Origin: Pseudeuparius sepicola
Lineage: Eukaryota > Arthropoda > Insecta > Coleoptera > Anthribidae
Assembly (NCBI GenBank): GCA_963920635.1
Contig: OY987298.1
Span: 806,001-870,000 of the forward strand
DNA: 64,000 bases
Direction: 5' to 3'
The notes below the pieces were generated by a model. That model saw nothing but the letters and a program-made list of their open reading frames with translations, did not search any database and was not told the origin of the DNA. Each line of letters opens with the position of its first letter. Position 1 is the first letter of the stretch. Of the stretch, positions 35,901 through 43,880 are shown piece by piece. The position numbers and the translations under genes were made by a program.

Positions 35901-36679
35901 ACGGTAAAACAATGCAGAACGTTAGAAAGCATAGAATTGTTAAACTATTAAGGAAATGGGATGGTAGATATGGTGCGAAAAATTTTATTTCTAGCCCACG
36001 TTTTAGACGTAGTGTAATTTTTGATGAGAACTTAATAAGTGTTGAATTAAATAAGACTAATATTATGTTTGATAAACCTCTGTACGTTGGAATGTCTATC
36101 CTAGACATATCCAAAACCTGTGTATACGAATTCCACTATGATTTTATGTTGAAAACATTTTCTGATAACTGCTTATTATTATATACTGATACTGATAGTC
36201 TAGTGTACGAAGTACGTTGTGAAAATATGTTCGAAGACGTAATTAAGAAACATATCCATCGGTTTGATACTAGTGACTATCCCGCAGATAATCCATATGG
36301 AATTCCACTCGTAAATAAGAAAGTGCCCGGCTTAATGAAGGATGAATTAAACGGCAGTATCTTGACACATTTCATTGGTCTTAGATCTAAAATGTATACT
36401 TATAAAGTTCAAGGAAAAAATATGTGTGTTAAAAAATCAAAAGGTGTCAGGGGTTCCGTTATAGCGAAGCAAATAACATATCAAGACTATTTCGATTGTT
36501 TATTTAATAAGAGCGAAAAAATTGTAAATCAGCGTTCTATACGCTCATTTGCTCATAACGTTTTTAGCATAAGTCAGACTAGGATTGGTTTAAATCCATT
36601 TGATGATAAGCGTTTTCTAGTTGATAGTATTTCAACTATCCCTTGGGGTCATAAAGATGTGTGTAAAGTTGATGAATAA
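32948..36679 (+). CDS. Protein-primed family B DNA polymerase
   Basis: 1,243 residues, intact. The N-terminal third is not recognised except for a C2H2-type finger (CERCLNYF...HTVYC) near residue 400. The 3'-5' exonuclease motifs are ADFEA (Asp457, Glu459), FHNLSGYDSHF near 593 and YLKSDVLLLTD. Between them a Cys/His cluster (CHIC, then RDHCHLTSIFRGYAHQACN, about 545-580) is typical of Polinton polymerases. The polymerase motifs are A (YADVHNLYGWAM, about 836), B (NNAIYGKT, about 980) and C (YTDTDS, about 1078). It would copy the element by protein priming from its TIR ends. ATG 32948 is chosen because it follows the promoter. Motif A has His where Asn is usual and motif B has Ala where Ser is usual. 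Length is normal for the class. Confidence 0.95.
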   Translation: MIVESEISAVSDKSVKVCEKAFNTLNGGSSAAHSQVLQRWQQHLKLSIRQHYSALRCNFNRGTIAKLHANLQHLKRLQLYFKTLNKTGAGKRHNRSVRVKWLDVQAAFQNRIRTGLVVNMRHIDIWQFFDDAFILFKYRITRILNAFHIVKLNVIFNGEFTKISEGGMITDIKCFNTKNSTIDQGVDLKRWFQDNVVDALIKKIEDYHQHGSGWRLLKILSLNINVNKYEIGNGASYLPLPVEISKKRSCINVKNGDEACFFWSVISALYPINSKKHADRTNSYQHYNQLLKLDGIDLPMKIPQISKFEQMNDISVNVYILELVCEAPRQFITSPARLTKNKMSRHVNLLLIQNHYYLKTSDFEVPPVDDSNIDIKYHYCWIKDLSRLISKQSSKHNGRKFICERCLNYFTSDTKLEKHTVYCEQINNCKIEFPKEKFIEFKNFVHKERTPFVLYADFEAILKPCGDSNDTLKTDKYQKHEAFSAGYYFKCSFDNSLSFYKGYRGVDCMVWFASQMEQIAKFVSSKLKHVEPMDETISLKDATPNCHICENKFNVNDMIVRDHCHLTSIFRGYAHQACNLNYQNSFLVPIIFHNLSGYDSHFIIRELAKRNHVTLLPVNNGKYISFTIFDNETNIKFRFIDSFKFLAFSLDKLTASLNTFENTRNEFPSENFELLTRKGVFCYDYIDSMEKLQETSLPPIQNFYNKLNDYNIDAKDYNHAQLVWERFGIKTLGGYSDLYLKSDVLLLTDIFEQFRTTCLRNYGLDPAWYYTLPGYSWDCMLKYTKCKLETFQDSDILMFFERGVRGGVSQVSHRFSQANNKYMENYDVNMPSKYILYADVHNLYGWAMCEPLPYGGFEWVSDIDVTKVADDADDGYILEVDLSYPDHLHNLHKDLPFAPEHCKPPGSKIKKLMTTFYDKNNYVIHYRALKQALQHGLILKKVHRVLKFKQSTWLAPYIQLNTHLRTVTTLDFEKTIMKLMNNAIYGKTMQNVRKHRIVKLLRKWDGRYGAKNFISSPRFRRSVIFDENLISVELNKTNIMFDKPLYVGMSILDISKTCVYEFHYDFMLKTFSDNCLLLYTDTDSLVYEVRCENMFEDVIKKHIHRFDTSDYPADNPYGIPLVNKKVPGLMKDELNGSILTHFIGLRSKMYTYKVQGKNMCVKKSKGVRGSVIAKQITYQDYFDCLFNKSEKIVNQRSIRSFAHNVFSISQTRIGLNPFDDKRFLVDSISTIPWGHKDVCKVDE

Positions 36680-36814
36680 AAAAATATATATTTTGCAAAT
36701 AGTGTTTTACTCCCCCTTCAACTGAAAATGTATCCACCCCTACTAACGTCCTAGCCACACCCCATCCCCCACCAGCCGCCTCCTTGCGGACGCACCCCTA
36801 CCATCCCTAGATTG

Positions 36815-36847
36815 TATATAACTGAGAAATCCCCATCATTCTTCAGT
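36815..36847 (+). promoter_or_regulatory. TATA box and initiator for a small gene
   Basis: TATATAA at 36815-36821 and TTCAGTC with TCAGT at 36843-36847, the ideal spacing, followed by ATG at 36881. Confidence 0.65.
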
Positions 36848-36880
36848 CTGATATCCCGCAACATCGACAACAGCATCAGC

Positions 36881-37009
36881 ATGTACAACCAACCAATCCA
36901 GTTTGTGTCAGATTTGGTTCCCTGCCCATACGTTGCCAACGTTGGTGAAGCGAACTCGACTCCAGAATCACTTGGTGAAGTGCCGCCTCCAGTTGAGTAC
37001 TGTGCCTGA
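36881..37009 (+). CDS. Small ORF downstream of PolB, unknown
   Basis: A 42-residue frame (MYNQPIQFVSDLVPCPYVAN, ending PPPVEYCA) sits directly behind a strong TATA/initiator pair, so a transcript is likely. No family is recognised. A different frame just downstream, open to 37091, reads VPEINWGEYF and NNQPPIVIVNPRVRPE and looks equally protein-like. The original gene may therefore have been longer and suffered a frameshift at about 36970-37000. AATAAA signals at about 37009 and 37088 could end it before the convergent gene at 37131. Confidence 0.4.
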   Translation: MYNQPIQFVSDLVPCPYVANVGEANSTPESLGEVPPPVEYCA

Positions 37010-37130
37010 AATAAATTGGGGGGAATATTTCAAGACAATCAACAACCAGCCGCCAATTGTCATTGTGAATCCAAGGGTTAGACCAGAATAAAAGTATATT
37101 TAAATAAAAACACAATTTGTAATCATTGTT

Positions 37131-37769
37131 TTATTCCAATCTTCTTCTATACAAGTCTGCTAACAGGAATTGATTATAATAACAGTACAGTTCAAAAATG
37201 CAATGTGTTTCCATGCTAAACACAGCATTACACATTAAGAATACAATTTCCATTACATTTATGGCATAGTTGCTACGTACTAATAGTTCATTAGCCTTAT
37301 CTAAAAAATTGAGGTAAAAATCATACAGTTTAAAATTAAGCAAAAAGTTTATCCTTAAGGTTATGTATGGTTCGATATTTAATAGCTCGAAAACCTCCGA
37401 TATTGAAAACCATTGGCAAACACCATTTTTTGCAAGCAACACTCGTTGATTTCCATCTGCAGTCAACATTGTTCTTAACATTATATTAGAATCAAATCTG
37501 ATAAACATAGGTGTACCCAGATTGCTGGTGAAGTTGCTCAAATGATTCACTAATTCTTTCCATTCCAAATGATCCAGTGAAATCACATTTCGACGCACTG
37601 TTGATTGGATATTTACTTGAGGTTTGAAATATCTCATAATACTCAATCCATTAGCAATACTATATGTAGGCAATGTTAAACAAGATGATAAAAGCATAGA
37701 ATCTTCGTCCACATTGTTTACTTCTTCATAATCGCTACCACTATCAGTTTCATAGCCGCTGTCAACCAT
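37131..37769 (-). CDS. Conserved element protein of unknown function, acidic N-terminus
   Basis: 212 residues from ATG 37769. The upstream in-frame extension starts at TTG and overlaps the integrase end, so it was not used. The first 25 residues are strongly acidic (SGYETDSGSDYEE). The middle has a possible beta-rich domain (HLEWKELVNHLSNF, FIRFDSNIMLRTML, CQWFSISEVFELLNIEPYI) and the C-terminal 60 residues are rich in aromatic and hydrophobic helices. Not recognised with confidence. It is the last gene of the right-hand minus-strand block, 16 nt after integrase, and converges on the small PolB-side gene. Confidence 0.6.
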   Translation of the reverse strand: MVDSGYETDSGSDYEEVNNVDEDSMLLSSCLTLPTYSIANGLSIMRYFKPQVNIQSTVRRNVISLDHLEWKELVNHLSNFTSNLGTPMFIRFDSNIMLRTMLTADGNQRVLLAKNGVCQWFSISEVFELLNIEPYITLRINFLLNFKLYDFYLNFLDKANELLVRSNYAINVMEIVFLMCNAVFSMETHCIFELYCYYNQFLLADLYRRRLE

Positions 37770-37785
37770 GTTATCGTTTGTAGCA

Positions 37786-38712
37786 CTACACAACGTTTGA
37801 CTCGTCTATCCAAGAATCGTGGGTCTTATCAAACCCTAGCCATCGCACCAATACTCTCCCTCTTTTTCTACGAAGCACTTTTTCAACCAGATAAATATCA
37901 GAATTTGCAGTTTTTTGCAATTCTTCACGGTAAAACCCACCCTTTATAGATCTCCCACTTAAATCTTCTAGAAGATATGTGGGAGGATTGGTTATTTGTA
38001 CTTTACTTATTTTAAACAATTCTGTAGTCCAATTAGGTGTATATCCTTTAGCAAATATGTGTTTCATTTTACTTATTCTCACAATATCGCCAACCTTCAA
38101 TTTACTACCTTTGAAAATCTTCACGTGACTATACACTTTTTTAAGCAGATATTGTTCATTGGTTTTATTAACTTGGTTGGGTTTCATTTGAATCACTCTA
38201 TGTTTTCTGTTATTATAATCGACAACTAGCGTAGGCAAATAATCATCAGATTTAAATTTACCATTTAGACTAAAATACTTAAATAATCGCTCTTTTAGAG
38301 TTCGTATTACTCTCTCAGCCATGGAGGCTTTCGTGCTGCTAAAGGTGCTGTAATGATTAATTTTGAATTTTCGCATCAAATTTTGAAATCTTGAGTTATA
38401 AAACTCTTTGCCCTGATCAGTTTGCAGGTTGCGAGGCTTTCGACTTCCCGATAGGATGTCAGCGAAGGTGTTGGTAACATCTTCCGCAGACTTGGATTTG
38501 AGCGGTCGACACCAAACAAATTTAGAGAAGCAGTCGATTACGACAAGTATGAATTTGAAACCATGATTGTGAGTAGCATACTGATCCAGCTGAGCGAGAT
38601 CGGCTTGCCACAAATCGTCTAAACCTTTAATAATAGTTCGACGACGTGGATAATTTTTTCGAGCTGGTTTATGTAATTCCTTAACTACTTGATTTTTTTC
38701 TTTACTGTGCAT
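37786..38712 (-). CDS. Retroviral-type integrase with C-terminal chromodomain
   Basis: 308 residues, intact. The rve-type catalytic core has Asp38 (WQADLAQLD), Asp99 (LQTDQGKEF) and Glu133 (SMAERVIRTLKE), a D,D,E triad with about 33 residues between the last two. The segment KLKVGDIVRISKMK resembles an SH3-like DNA-binding region. The C-terminus (about 271-308) is a chromodomain: YLVEKVLRRKRGRVLVRWLGF, then SWIDESNVV. No N-terminal HHCC zinc finger is seen, as is usual in Polintons. Its known reaction is strand transfer with a 6-bp target duplication, which matches AGAGTT at the ends. The chromodomain may steer insertion to modified chromatin. Confidence 0.95.
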   Translation of the reverse strand: MHSKEKNQVVKELHKPARKNYPRRRTIIKGLDDLWQADLAQLDQYATHNHGFKFILVVIDCFSKFVWCRPLKSKSAEDVTNTFADILSGSRKPRNLQTDQGKEFYNSRFQNLMRKFKINHYSTFSSTKASMAERVIRTLKERLFKYFSLNGKFKSDDYLPTLVVDYNNRKHRVIQMKPNQVNKTNEQYLLKKVYSHVKIFKGSKLKVGDIVRISKMKHIFAKGYTPNWTTELFKISKVQITNPPTYLLEDLSGRSIKGGFYREELQKTANSDIYLVEKVLRRKRGRVLVRWLGFDKTHDSWIDESNVV

Positions 38713-38714
38713 GA

Positions 38715-39113
38715 CTATGCATCACCATTAAGGATCTCTGACAGTCTGAGAGACAGTAAGGATTGCATACGCTTACCAGTTAATTTTAAATAATAATCTT
38801 CTATAGTTTTAGTCAATTCTCTCAATTCATCAATCTTATCTTGAAAATTTTCGATCATTGTGTTGCGAATATGTAGATCACATTCATCAGTATGCTGTTT
38901 AAGATTTGTGTAAAAATATTGTAATGCATGAATTATCCCTTCATCGATATATTGTTTTGTGCTGGCATCACTACCGTCGATCGGGGTCTTAACGTTGCTC
39001 AGTCTACGATTGTTACAATCATAGTTTCCCTCTAGATTCAAATTTAATGTGTAAATAGGTGGACAAGACCTGCCCTTCGGTCTCGAAGCACGTCCGAACT
39101 TGTTTAAGGACAT
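38715..39113 (-). CDS. Fibre-like coiled-coil protein, paralogue B
   Basis: 132 residues starting MSLNKFGRASRPKGR. It shares its start, its middle (TPIDGSDASTKQYIDE) and a helical C-terminal half with the neighbouring protein at 39142-39498. The block ending TKQYIDE resembles the repeated motif found in phage and viral fibre or tail-spike shafts. The C-terminal part (DKIDELRELTKTIEDYYLK) predicts a coiled coil. A trimeric capsid spike is inferred, not shown. The stop is 2 nt from the integrase start, so the genes are tightly packed. Confidence 0.65.
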   Translation of the reverse strand: MSLNKFGRASRPKGRSCPPIYTLNLNLEGNYDCNNRRLSNVKTPIDGSDASTKQYIDEGIIHALQYFYTNLKQHTDECDLHIRNTMIENFQDKIDELRELTKTIEDYYLKLTGKRMQSLLSLRLSEILNGDA

Positions 39114-39141
39114 ATTTTAACTAACTTGAATGAACTATAAA

Positions 39142-39498
39142 TTATGAGACTTCTCTAAATGTATCTAACAATTTGGGGTTTGGCTGGGCCTGTTCACCAA
39201 CTATTTTCAAATAACACTCTTCAACGATTTTAGCAAATTTTCGTATTTCATCAATCTCCTTTTCCAAAGCATCTTTAACCGTACTCTCAATATAATTATT
39301 ATGTTGTTCGAGAGTCGCGTTAAACGTTTTCAATGTTGCATTGATATTTTCATCGGCATATTGCTTTGTGACGACATCATTGCTGCTAATCGGATAACTA
39401 ACTTTGCACAGTCTGCGGGTTTTGAAATCCCCCTCATAATTCAATGAGTAAGGACTAATCCTAGATCTTGAAACACGTCCGAACTTGTTTAAAGACAT
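39142..39498 (-). CDS. Fibre-like coiled-coil protein, paralogue A
   Basis: 118 residues starting MSLNKFGRVSRSR. It has the same architecture as the gene at 38715: basic N-terminus, a short block YPISSNDVVTKQYADENI, then a helical region (KEIDEIRKFAKIVEECYLK). The tandem pair arose by duplication and has diverged strongly outside the start and the TKQY block. It begins 13 nt after the preceding minus-strand gene ends. Attachment or spike function is inferred from the motif and position only. Confidence 0.65.
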   Translation of the reverse strand: MSLNKFGRVSRSRISPYSLNYEGDFKTRRLCKVSYPISSNDVVTKQYADENINATLKTFNATLEQHNNYIESTVKDALEKEIDEIRKFAKIVEECYLKIVGEQAQPNPKLLDTFREVS

Positions 39499-39511
39499 CT
39501 TGTAAATAACG

Positions 39512-40450
39512 TTAGAGAATAATTTTCGCTTCCTTCATCTCATTAATTATGGCGATAATTTCGTTTTCGTGTGAAGTATTTCCGGCATCTTTTGATGCTA
39601 TTAGTAACCTTAACCTGTCTACAAGTTCATTAGGATTATCCCAGAAAACATATTCCACAGGTTTTGTGTTATACTTAAGATGCATGCCAGAACCCTTCGC
39701 AGGCGTGGAGGTAGCCACCGGCCCCTTCATAAGAGGTTTAATAATATTAGAGTACTTAATTTTGTTGCTAGATTTTAATCGTCCCTTTGAAGTAAGGTGA
39801 GCACCAGTGAGATTTAAAATATCTTTGTAACTTTTCAAATCATCCTCAGTACTTTTTGGATTATCATAGAAAATTAGTTGGTAGAGACCATCAGTGCCTG
39901 CGAATCGAGCTTTGTTGATGATTATATCGCCAGACACTTTTTCAAAATCGATTTGTTTATTTCCTAGACTCCATACTGATTTGGTTTTGTCATACTTAGG
40001 ACCATATTTCCAATCGATTTTAGGCGATTTATCCATAAATTCAGTTACGCATGATATAGCTACTTTAGGATATACATTATCAAAATGTCCGTACACTTTG
40101 TCAATTCCTTTCTCAACATCATTTAAAGTTTCATTCATTTCTCCTAAAAGTGCAATTGGACTTTTCAAAGTGTTGCGCCACTTTTCCATAAATGATTCGA
40201 CTTTCGGTTTTAGTTCCGGTTTTACTTCCGGTTTTAATTCATCCTTAACTTGTAGACTTGCTAGAGAGTTTGTCACAGGTTTGAAAATTTTTTGTAATGT
40301 TTCATCCTCCTCAAATTTACCTATTTTTAAGGCGGTATATTTTTTTCTAATCGTTCGAGCTAGTTCACTGATTTTCTTTGCGCGCTGCGCTTCTTGAATC
40401 TGTTCTTGCATCAACATCTCGATTAATAATAAGCGTATTGTGCTTATCAT
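39512..40450 (-). CDS. Conserved Polinton virion-associated protein (312 aa), unknown role
   Basis: The N-terminal 60 residues are helical and charged. The middle has a Lys/Glu/Pro stretch (KDELKPEVKPELKPK). The second half carries blocks well known in insect Polinton proteins: WSLGNKQIDF, FAGTDGLYQLIFYDNP, YKDILNLTGAHL and, near the end, YVFWDNPNELVDRLRLLIAS followed by NEIIAIINEMKEA. No enzymatic motif is seen. The ATG at 40450 overlaps the ATPase stop as ATGA. A TATA-like GGTATATAAAG at 40453-40463 is so close that transcription from it would favour the internal ATG at 40417. The reading frame is intact. Confidence 0.75.
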   Translation of the reverse strand: MISTIRLLLIEMLMQEQIQEAQRAKKISELARTIRKKYTALKIGKFEEDETLQKIFKPVTNSLASLQVKDELKPEVKPELKPKVESFMEKWRNTLKSPIALLGEMNETLNDVEKGIDKVYGHFDNVYPKVAISCVTEFMDKSPKIDWKYGPKYDKTKSVWSLGNKQIDFEKVSGDIIINKARFAGTDGLYQLIFYDNPKSTEDDLKSYKDILNLTGAHLTSKGRLKSSNKIKYSNIIKPLMKGPVATSTPAKGSGMHLKYNTKPVEYVFWDNPNELVDRLRLLIASKDAGNTSHENEIIAIINEMKEAKIIL

Positions 40451-40488
40451 AACTTTATATACCTATCAAACCCTATTCTATATCGACC

Positions 40489-42690
40489 CTCATGGTACAC
40501 TGCCGAAATAATTAGTACTATAAAACTGAAGGCAAAGGTTTTTAAGAAATATAAAGCAAATAGGAATAATGTATTTCTCGATGAGTTCAGAAGATTGAGG
40601 TTATTGGTAAAACAACTTATCTCAGTTGCATATCACCGTTATTTAGAGCAAGTCCAGGCATCTGTTTCGTTTGATCCTCAGAGTTTTTGGGCATTTGTAC
40701 ACTCTAAGAATAATTCAACGAGGATACCTGGTGAGATGAGACTTAATGACGTAACTTTTGACTCCCCTACAGGTATAGTTGATGGTTTTGCAAGTTACTT
40801 TGAGAGCGTGTTTGTTGTGCCACATGTTGGTGGCACCGGACGTGGGGACTTTGTGTTGGGCGACTCTTCCAGTATCGATTTTGCAGGCATTACGGAGCGG
40901 GAAATAATTATTGCATCATCGAAATTGAAAAATAAGTTAACTTCCGGTCCGGACTCTATTCCCTCCTTTCTTGTTAAAGACTGCATTGGTGTTCTTTCGG
41001 CTCCACTACTTACATTGTTTAATTTAGCTACTAGCAGCAACACCTTCCCTGACATTTGGAAGATGTCAAGGGTGTGCCCGGTTTTGAAGTCTGGTGATCC
41101 TTCTGATGTGCGAAATTATCGGCCTATATCTATTTTGTCGAACTTTGCCAAGGTTTTTGAAGTCGTTTTGTATAACAGAATTTATCCATCTGTACGCAAT
41201 GTCCTTTCCCCACATCAACATGGATTTCTGTCAAAGAGATCCACTGTCACGAATTTAACATGCTTCACTCAATTTGTAGCGAGCCGTCTTGACAAACAAA
41301 AGCAAGTTGATGTAATATACACTGATTTTGCGAAAGCGTTCGATAGACTTGATCATGGTATACTCATAGAGAAGATTAATATGTATGGTCTTAATTCCTC
41401 TGCATTGGCCTTGTTGTGCAATTACCTTGATCAGCGTAAACAGTCTGTTTTCTATAACGGATTTCACTCGTTTGAATATACTCCAAAATCAGGTGTCCCA
41501 CAGGGCTCGAATCTGGGACCCTTATTGTTTCTCTTGTTTGTTGATGATATTGCGAACTCGCTCAGTTGTGGTAGAGTGCTATTTGCTGATGATCTAAAAT
41601 TATATGCCGAGGTTAATACCATTGAGGATTGCATACACTTACAGCTTGATCTTGATCGTATTCATCAGTGGTGCAACGAAAACCGGCTTCACTTGAATAT
41701 TGCTAAATGTAAAGTCTTGAGCTATACTAAAAAACAATCGACTTTGGCACACAACTATAGTGTTTCCGGATGTGCTCTTTCTCGTTGCGATTCAGTGAAG
41801 GATTTAGGTGTCATTTTTGACTCAAAGTTGTCGTTTGTCGACCATATTTCATGGAAGGTTACCCAGGCCTCTAAGGCATATGGCTTCATAGTAAGAAATT
41901 GTCGTACTTTCACACAATTCAGTCCTTTGTTAGTCTTGTTCTCAGCTTTTGTTCGCTCTAAACTTGAATATGCCTCAATCATATGGTGTCCATTTTATAG
42001 ATGCCATAAAGTAGCCATTGAACGCGTACAGAAAAAGTTTCTAAAATTTTTGGCTTTTAGGGTAGACGGAATATATCCCGCGATGGGTACTCCATATGTT
42101 GAGCTAACAACTAGGTTTCAGATTCAGTCCTTAGATTTGAGAAGGAAATGTGCAGCACTGAAGTTTTTGCATAAGATTCTGCATAACGAGATAGATGCAT
42201 GTGATCTCGTCTCTCAAATTAATTTTTATGTTCCATCTATCATTAGAACTCGCAACTCAAACACTTTTTATTGTGATAGAGCGAGAACAAATTTATTTTT
42301 TAGAACACCTTTGTTTTTAATGTGTGATAACTTTAATAAGCTGAGTGAACACTGTGATATTAATTTTCATAATCTGAATGTAATTCTAAGAGAGGCTGCT
42401 GATAATTTAGACAACTTCACTTTTTAAACTTTTTCTGTGTTCTGTGTATACACCATAATTATTTGCCTTTTTTCACTGTAATGTTTTGTCACTTATATCC
42501 GGGTTTTTATATTACTTTTTTATATTGCTTCTTTATCCTGCTTTCTTTATGTAGTCTTTTATGTATAGTTTATTAGTACCTAATATGCATATGTGATTAT
42601 CTTACTCTTTATTATATACTTGTCCTGTAAATGGGGGTTACCTGTTGGGCAATAAATGCTATATTATTATTATTATTATTATTATTATAT
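40489..42690 (+). mobile_element. 5'-truncated LINE (I/Jockey/CR1-like) inserted in the ATPase
   Basis: The insert starts at about 40487-40492 inside ORF2, after the endonuclease domain (in-frame sequence SWYTAEIISTIKLKAK). It runs through the reverse transcriptase and a 3' UTR with AATAAA at 42651-42656 and ends in an (ATT)n tail at about 42663-42690. No convincing target duplication was found, so a short target deletion is possible. Clade assignment is approximate. Confidence 0.88.
40490..42427 (+). CDS. LINE reverse transcriptase, partial ORF2
   Basis: The frame is open from the truncated 5' junction to 42427, about 645 residues. RT blocks are visible in order: SGPDSIPSFLVKDC, NYRPISILSNFAKVFE, QHGFLSKRSTVTNL, motif A IYTDFAKAFDRLDH, GVPQGSNLGPLLFLLFVDDI and motif C LFADDLKLY with the catalytic Asp pair. 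A thumb/C-terminal region ends in DNLDNFTF. No internal stop or frameshift is seen, so the insertion is young. Without its own endonuclease and 5' end it cannot move by itself. Some non-LTR elements such as I factors end in short simple repeats like the (ATT)n here. Confidence 0.88.
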   Translation, partial: SWYTAEIISTIKLKAKVFKKYKANRNNVFLDEFRRLRLLVKQLISVAYHRYLEQVQASVSFDPQSFWAFVHSKNNSTRIPGEMRLNDVTFDSPTGIVDGFASYFESVFVVPHVGGTGRGDFVLGDSSSIDFAGITEREIIIASSKLKNKLTSGPDSIPSFLVKDCIGVLSAPLLTLFNLATSSNTFPDIWKMSRVCPVLKSGDPSDVRNYRPISILSNFAKVFEVVLYNRIYPSVRNVLSPHQHGFLSKRSTVTNLTCFTQFVASRLDKQKQVDVIYTDFAKAFDRLDHGILIEKINMYGLNSSALALLCNYLDQRKQSVFYNGFHSFEYTPKSGVPQGSNLGPLLFLLFVDDIANSLSCGRVLFADDLKLYAEVNTIEDCIHLQLDLDRIHQWCNENRLHLNIAKCKVLSYTKKQSTLAHNYSVSGCALSRCDSVKDLGVIFDSKLSFVDHISWKVTQASKAYGFIVRNCRTFTQFSPLLVLFSAFVRSKLEYASIIWCPFYRCHKVAIERVQKKFLKFLAFRVDGIYPAMGTPYVELTTRFQIQSLDLRRKCAALKFLHKILHNEIDACDLVSQINFYVPSIIRTRNSNTFYCDRARTNLFFRTPLFLMCDNFNKLSEHCDINFHNLNVILREAADNLDNFTF

Positions 42691-43442
42691 TAAAATCTTT
42701 AACAATAACCAGAGTTCCAAAATTGGTATCATTCCAGCAGAATGAGCATAGATTCTTGAAATCTCCGTATGAGATGTCTGGTGACACGTGTTCGTCATAA
42801 ATATGTTTAAGGTTTACCTCATCTTGTTTAAATAAAACGATTACATTACAATTGTCTCGTATTAATTGTTTAGGTATTTTTGAATATGTCTGGCACAGAT
42901 ATGCAACATCTATACTTTTATGGCGACCCATGGAATAAAATTCTCTAATTTTATCCTGTTTGTCACAAGACACGTCATCAAAAATAAAGACTGAATTTTC
43001 TCTAGCCTCCGACGGTGCAATGACGTCATCGTTTGAACTAAATGGAAAATAACCAACACATTTAGCTTTTTTAAGAACATCTTGTAGTAACTGATATTTA
43101 GGTTGGTAAAGGGATTTACTGTAAAGGTAGATGTTCTTAAATTTCAATCCATTCTCGTTGAATATTAAACTAAGTAGACTGTTTGTTTTGCCACAACCGC
43201 TAGGACCGCAAAATATAGCTCTAATAGAGTTTGGCAAGAGTACTCCATGTTTAGATTTCTCTCTCCGAACAAAATCTAAATTTTCGATTGGTAGAGATAA
43301 CTGATGTGGTTCGATGCGCATCTTGTAAACATCTAATAATATATCACGTGCTTGCCTCATATATACATATCAGGATGTAAATAATAAACAGTTTTTCAAT
43401 TAAGAATATTTATTTCCTACAGTGATATAGATTAATACATTT

Positions 43443-43880
43443 TCAAGGGAGGTAAGCTCGAATCTTCTGCTGCACAAGACTTCTGCACAGTGGACATTTC
43501 TCCATGAAGTCTGCACAACTCATACAGCACACCAAATGTCCACATGGAACCATCAAGACTTCTATGTCTTTGCAGTAGCAAACTTTACATGAAAACTCGA
43601 TTGTAGTTTGGGGATTCGTGCTCCGAATGGCTTTTTCGGGTGGAATGTCCACAGGTTTGATTTCCCCCTTAATGAATGAACAATTAGGACTCCAGCTAGC
43701 ATGATCTTGCCATGGATCATCATTCTTTTCCCATTTATATCCTTCGATATTGCAAAATGGACACTGGACAACGTCTTCATAATTCGTATAAAAAAATCCC
43801 GCTCGGGCAAGCTTTTCTGGGGATAGGAGGCTTGACCAGTTTTCAAACGTTCTTAGAAGACTCTCGTAATTATACTCCAT
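43443..43880 (-). CDS. Inhibitor-of-apoptosis protein with one BIR and a RING
   Basis: 145 residues. The BIR domain spans about 5-75, with zinc ligands Cys40, Cys43, His60 and Cys67 (QCPFC, then DHASWSPNC). The RING spans 98-132, with Cys98, Cys101, Cys113, His115, Cys119, Cys122, Cys129 and Cys132. The BIR-RING layout is that of small insect and baculovirus-type IAPs, which bind caspases or their regulators and act as ubiquitin ligases. Its place inside the viral gene block, overlapping the upstream gene by 28 nt, indicates capture by the element. Relatives of Polintons sometimes carry such anti-apoptotic genes. It is intact. Confidence 0.9.
   Translation of the reverse strand: MEYNYESLLRTFENWSSLLSPEKLARAGFFYTNYEDVVQCPFCNIEGYKWEKNDDPWQDHASWSPNCSFIKGEIKPVDIPPEKAIRSTNPQTTIEFSCKVCYCKDIEVLMVPCGHLVCCMSCADFMEKCPLCRSLVQQKIRAYLP

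Larger units (their letters stand above)
40447..43360 (-). pseudogene. FtsK/HerA-type genome-packaging ATPase, split by a LINE
   Basis: The main part, 42691-43360, has Walker A GPSGCGKT near residue 52-59, Walker B VFIFDDV near 124-130, and the family end-of-core stretch FGTLVIVKD. It is then cut by the (ATT)n tail of a LINE, so translation runs into a string of Ile. The missing last codons are found on the far side of the LINE at 40447-40488, reading GRYRIGFDRYI and ending in TGA that overlaps the ATG of the next gene. The ATPase would pump the genome into capsids. In this copy the C-terminus is detached. ATG 43360 has an in-frame stop just upstream. Confidence 0.88.

Noticed and set aside
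42659..42690. Poly-isoleucine tail of the ATPase
   Set aside because: It is a reading of the LINE (ATT)n tail; the true end of the gene is at 40447-40488.
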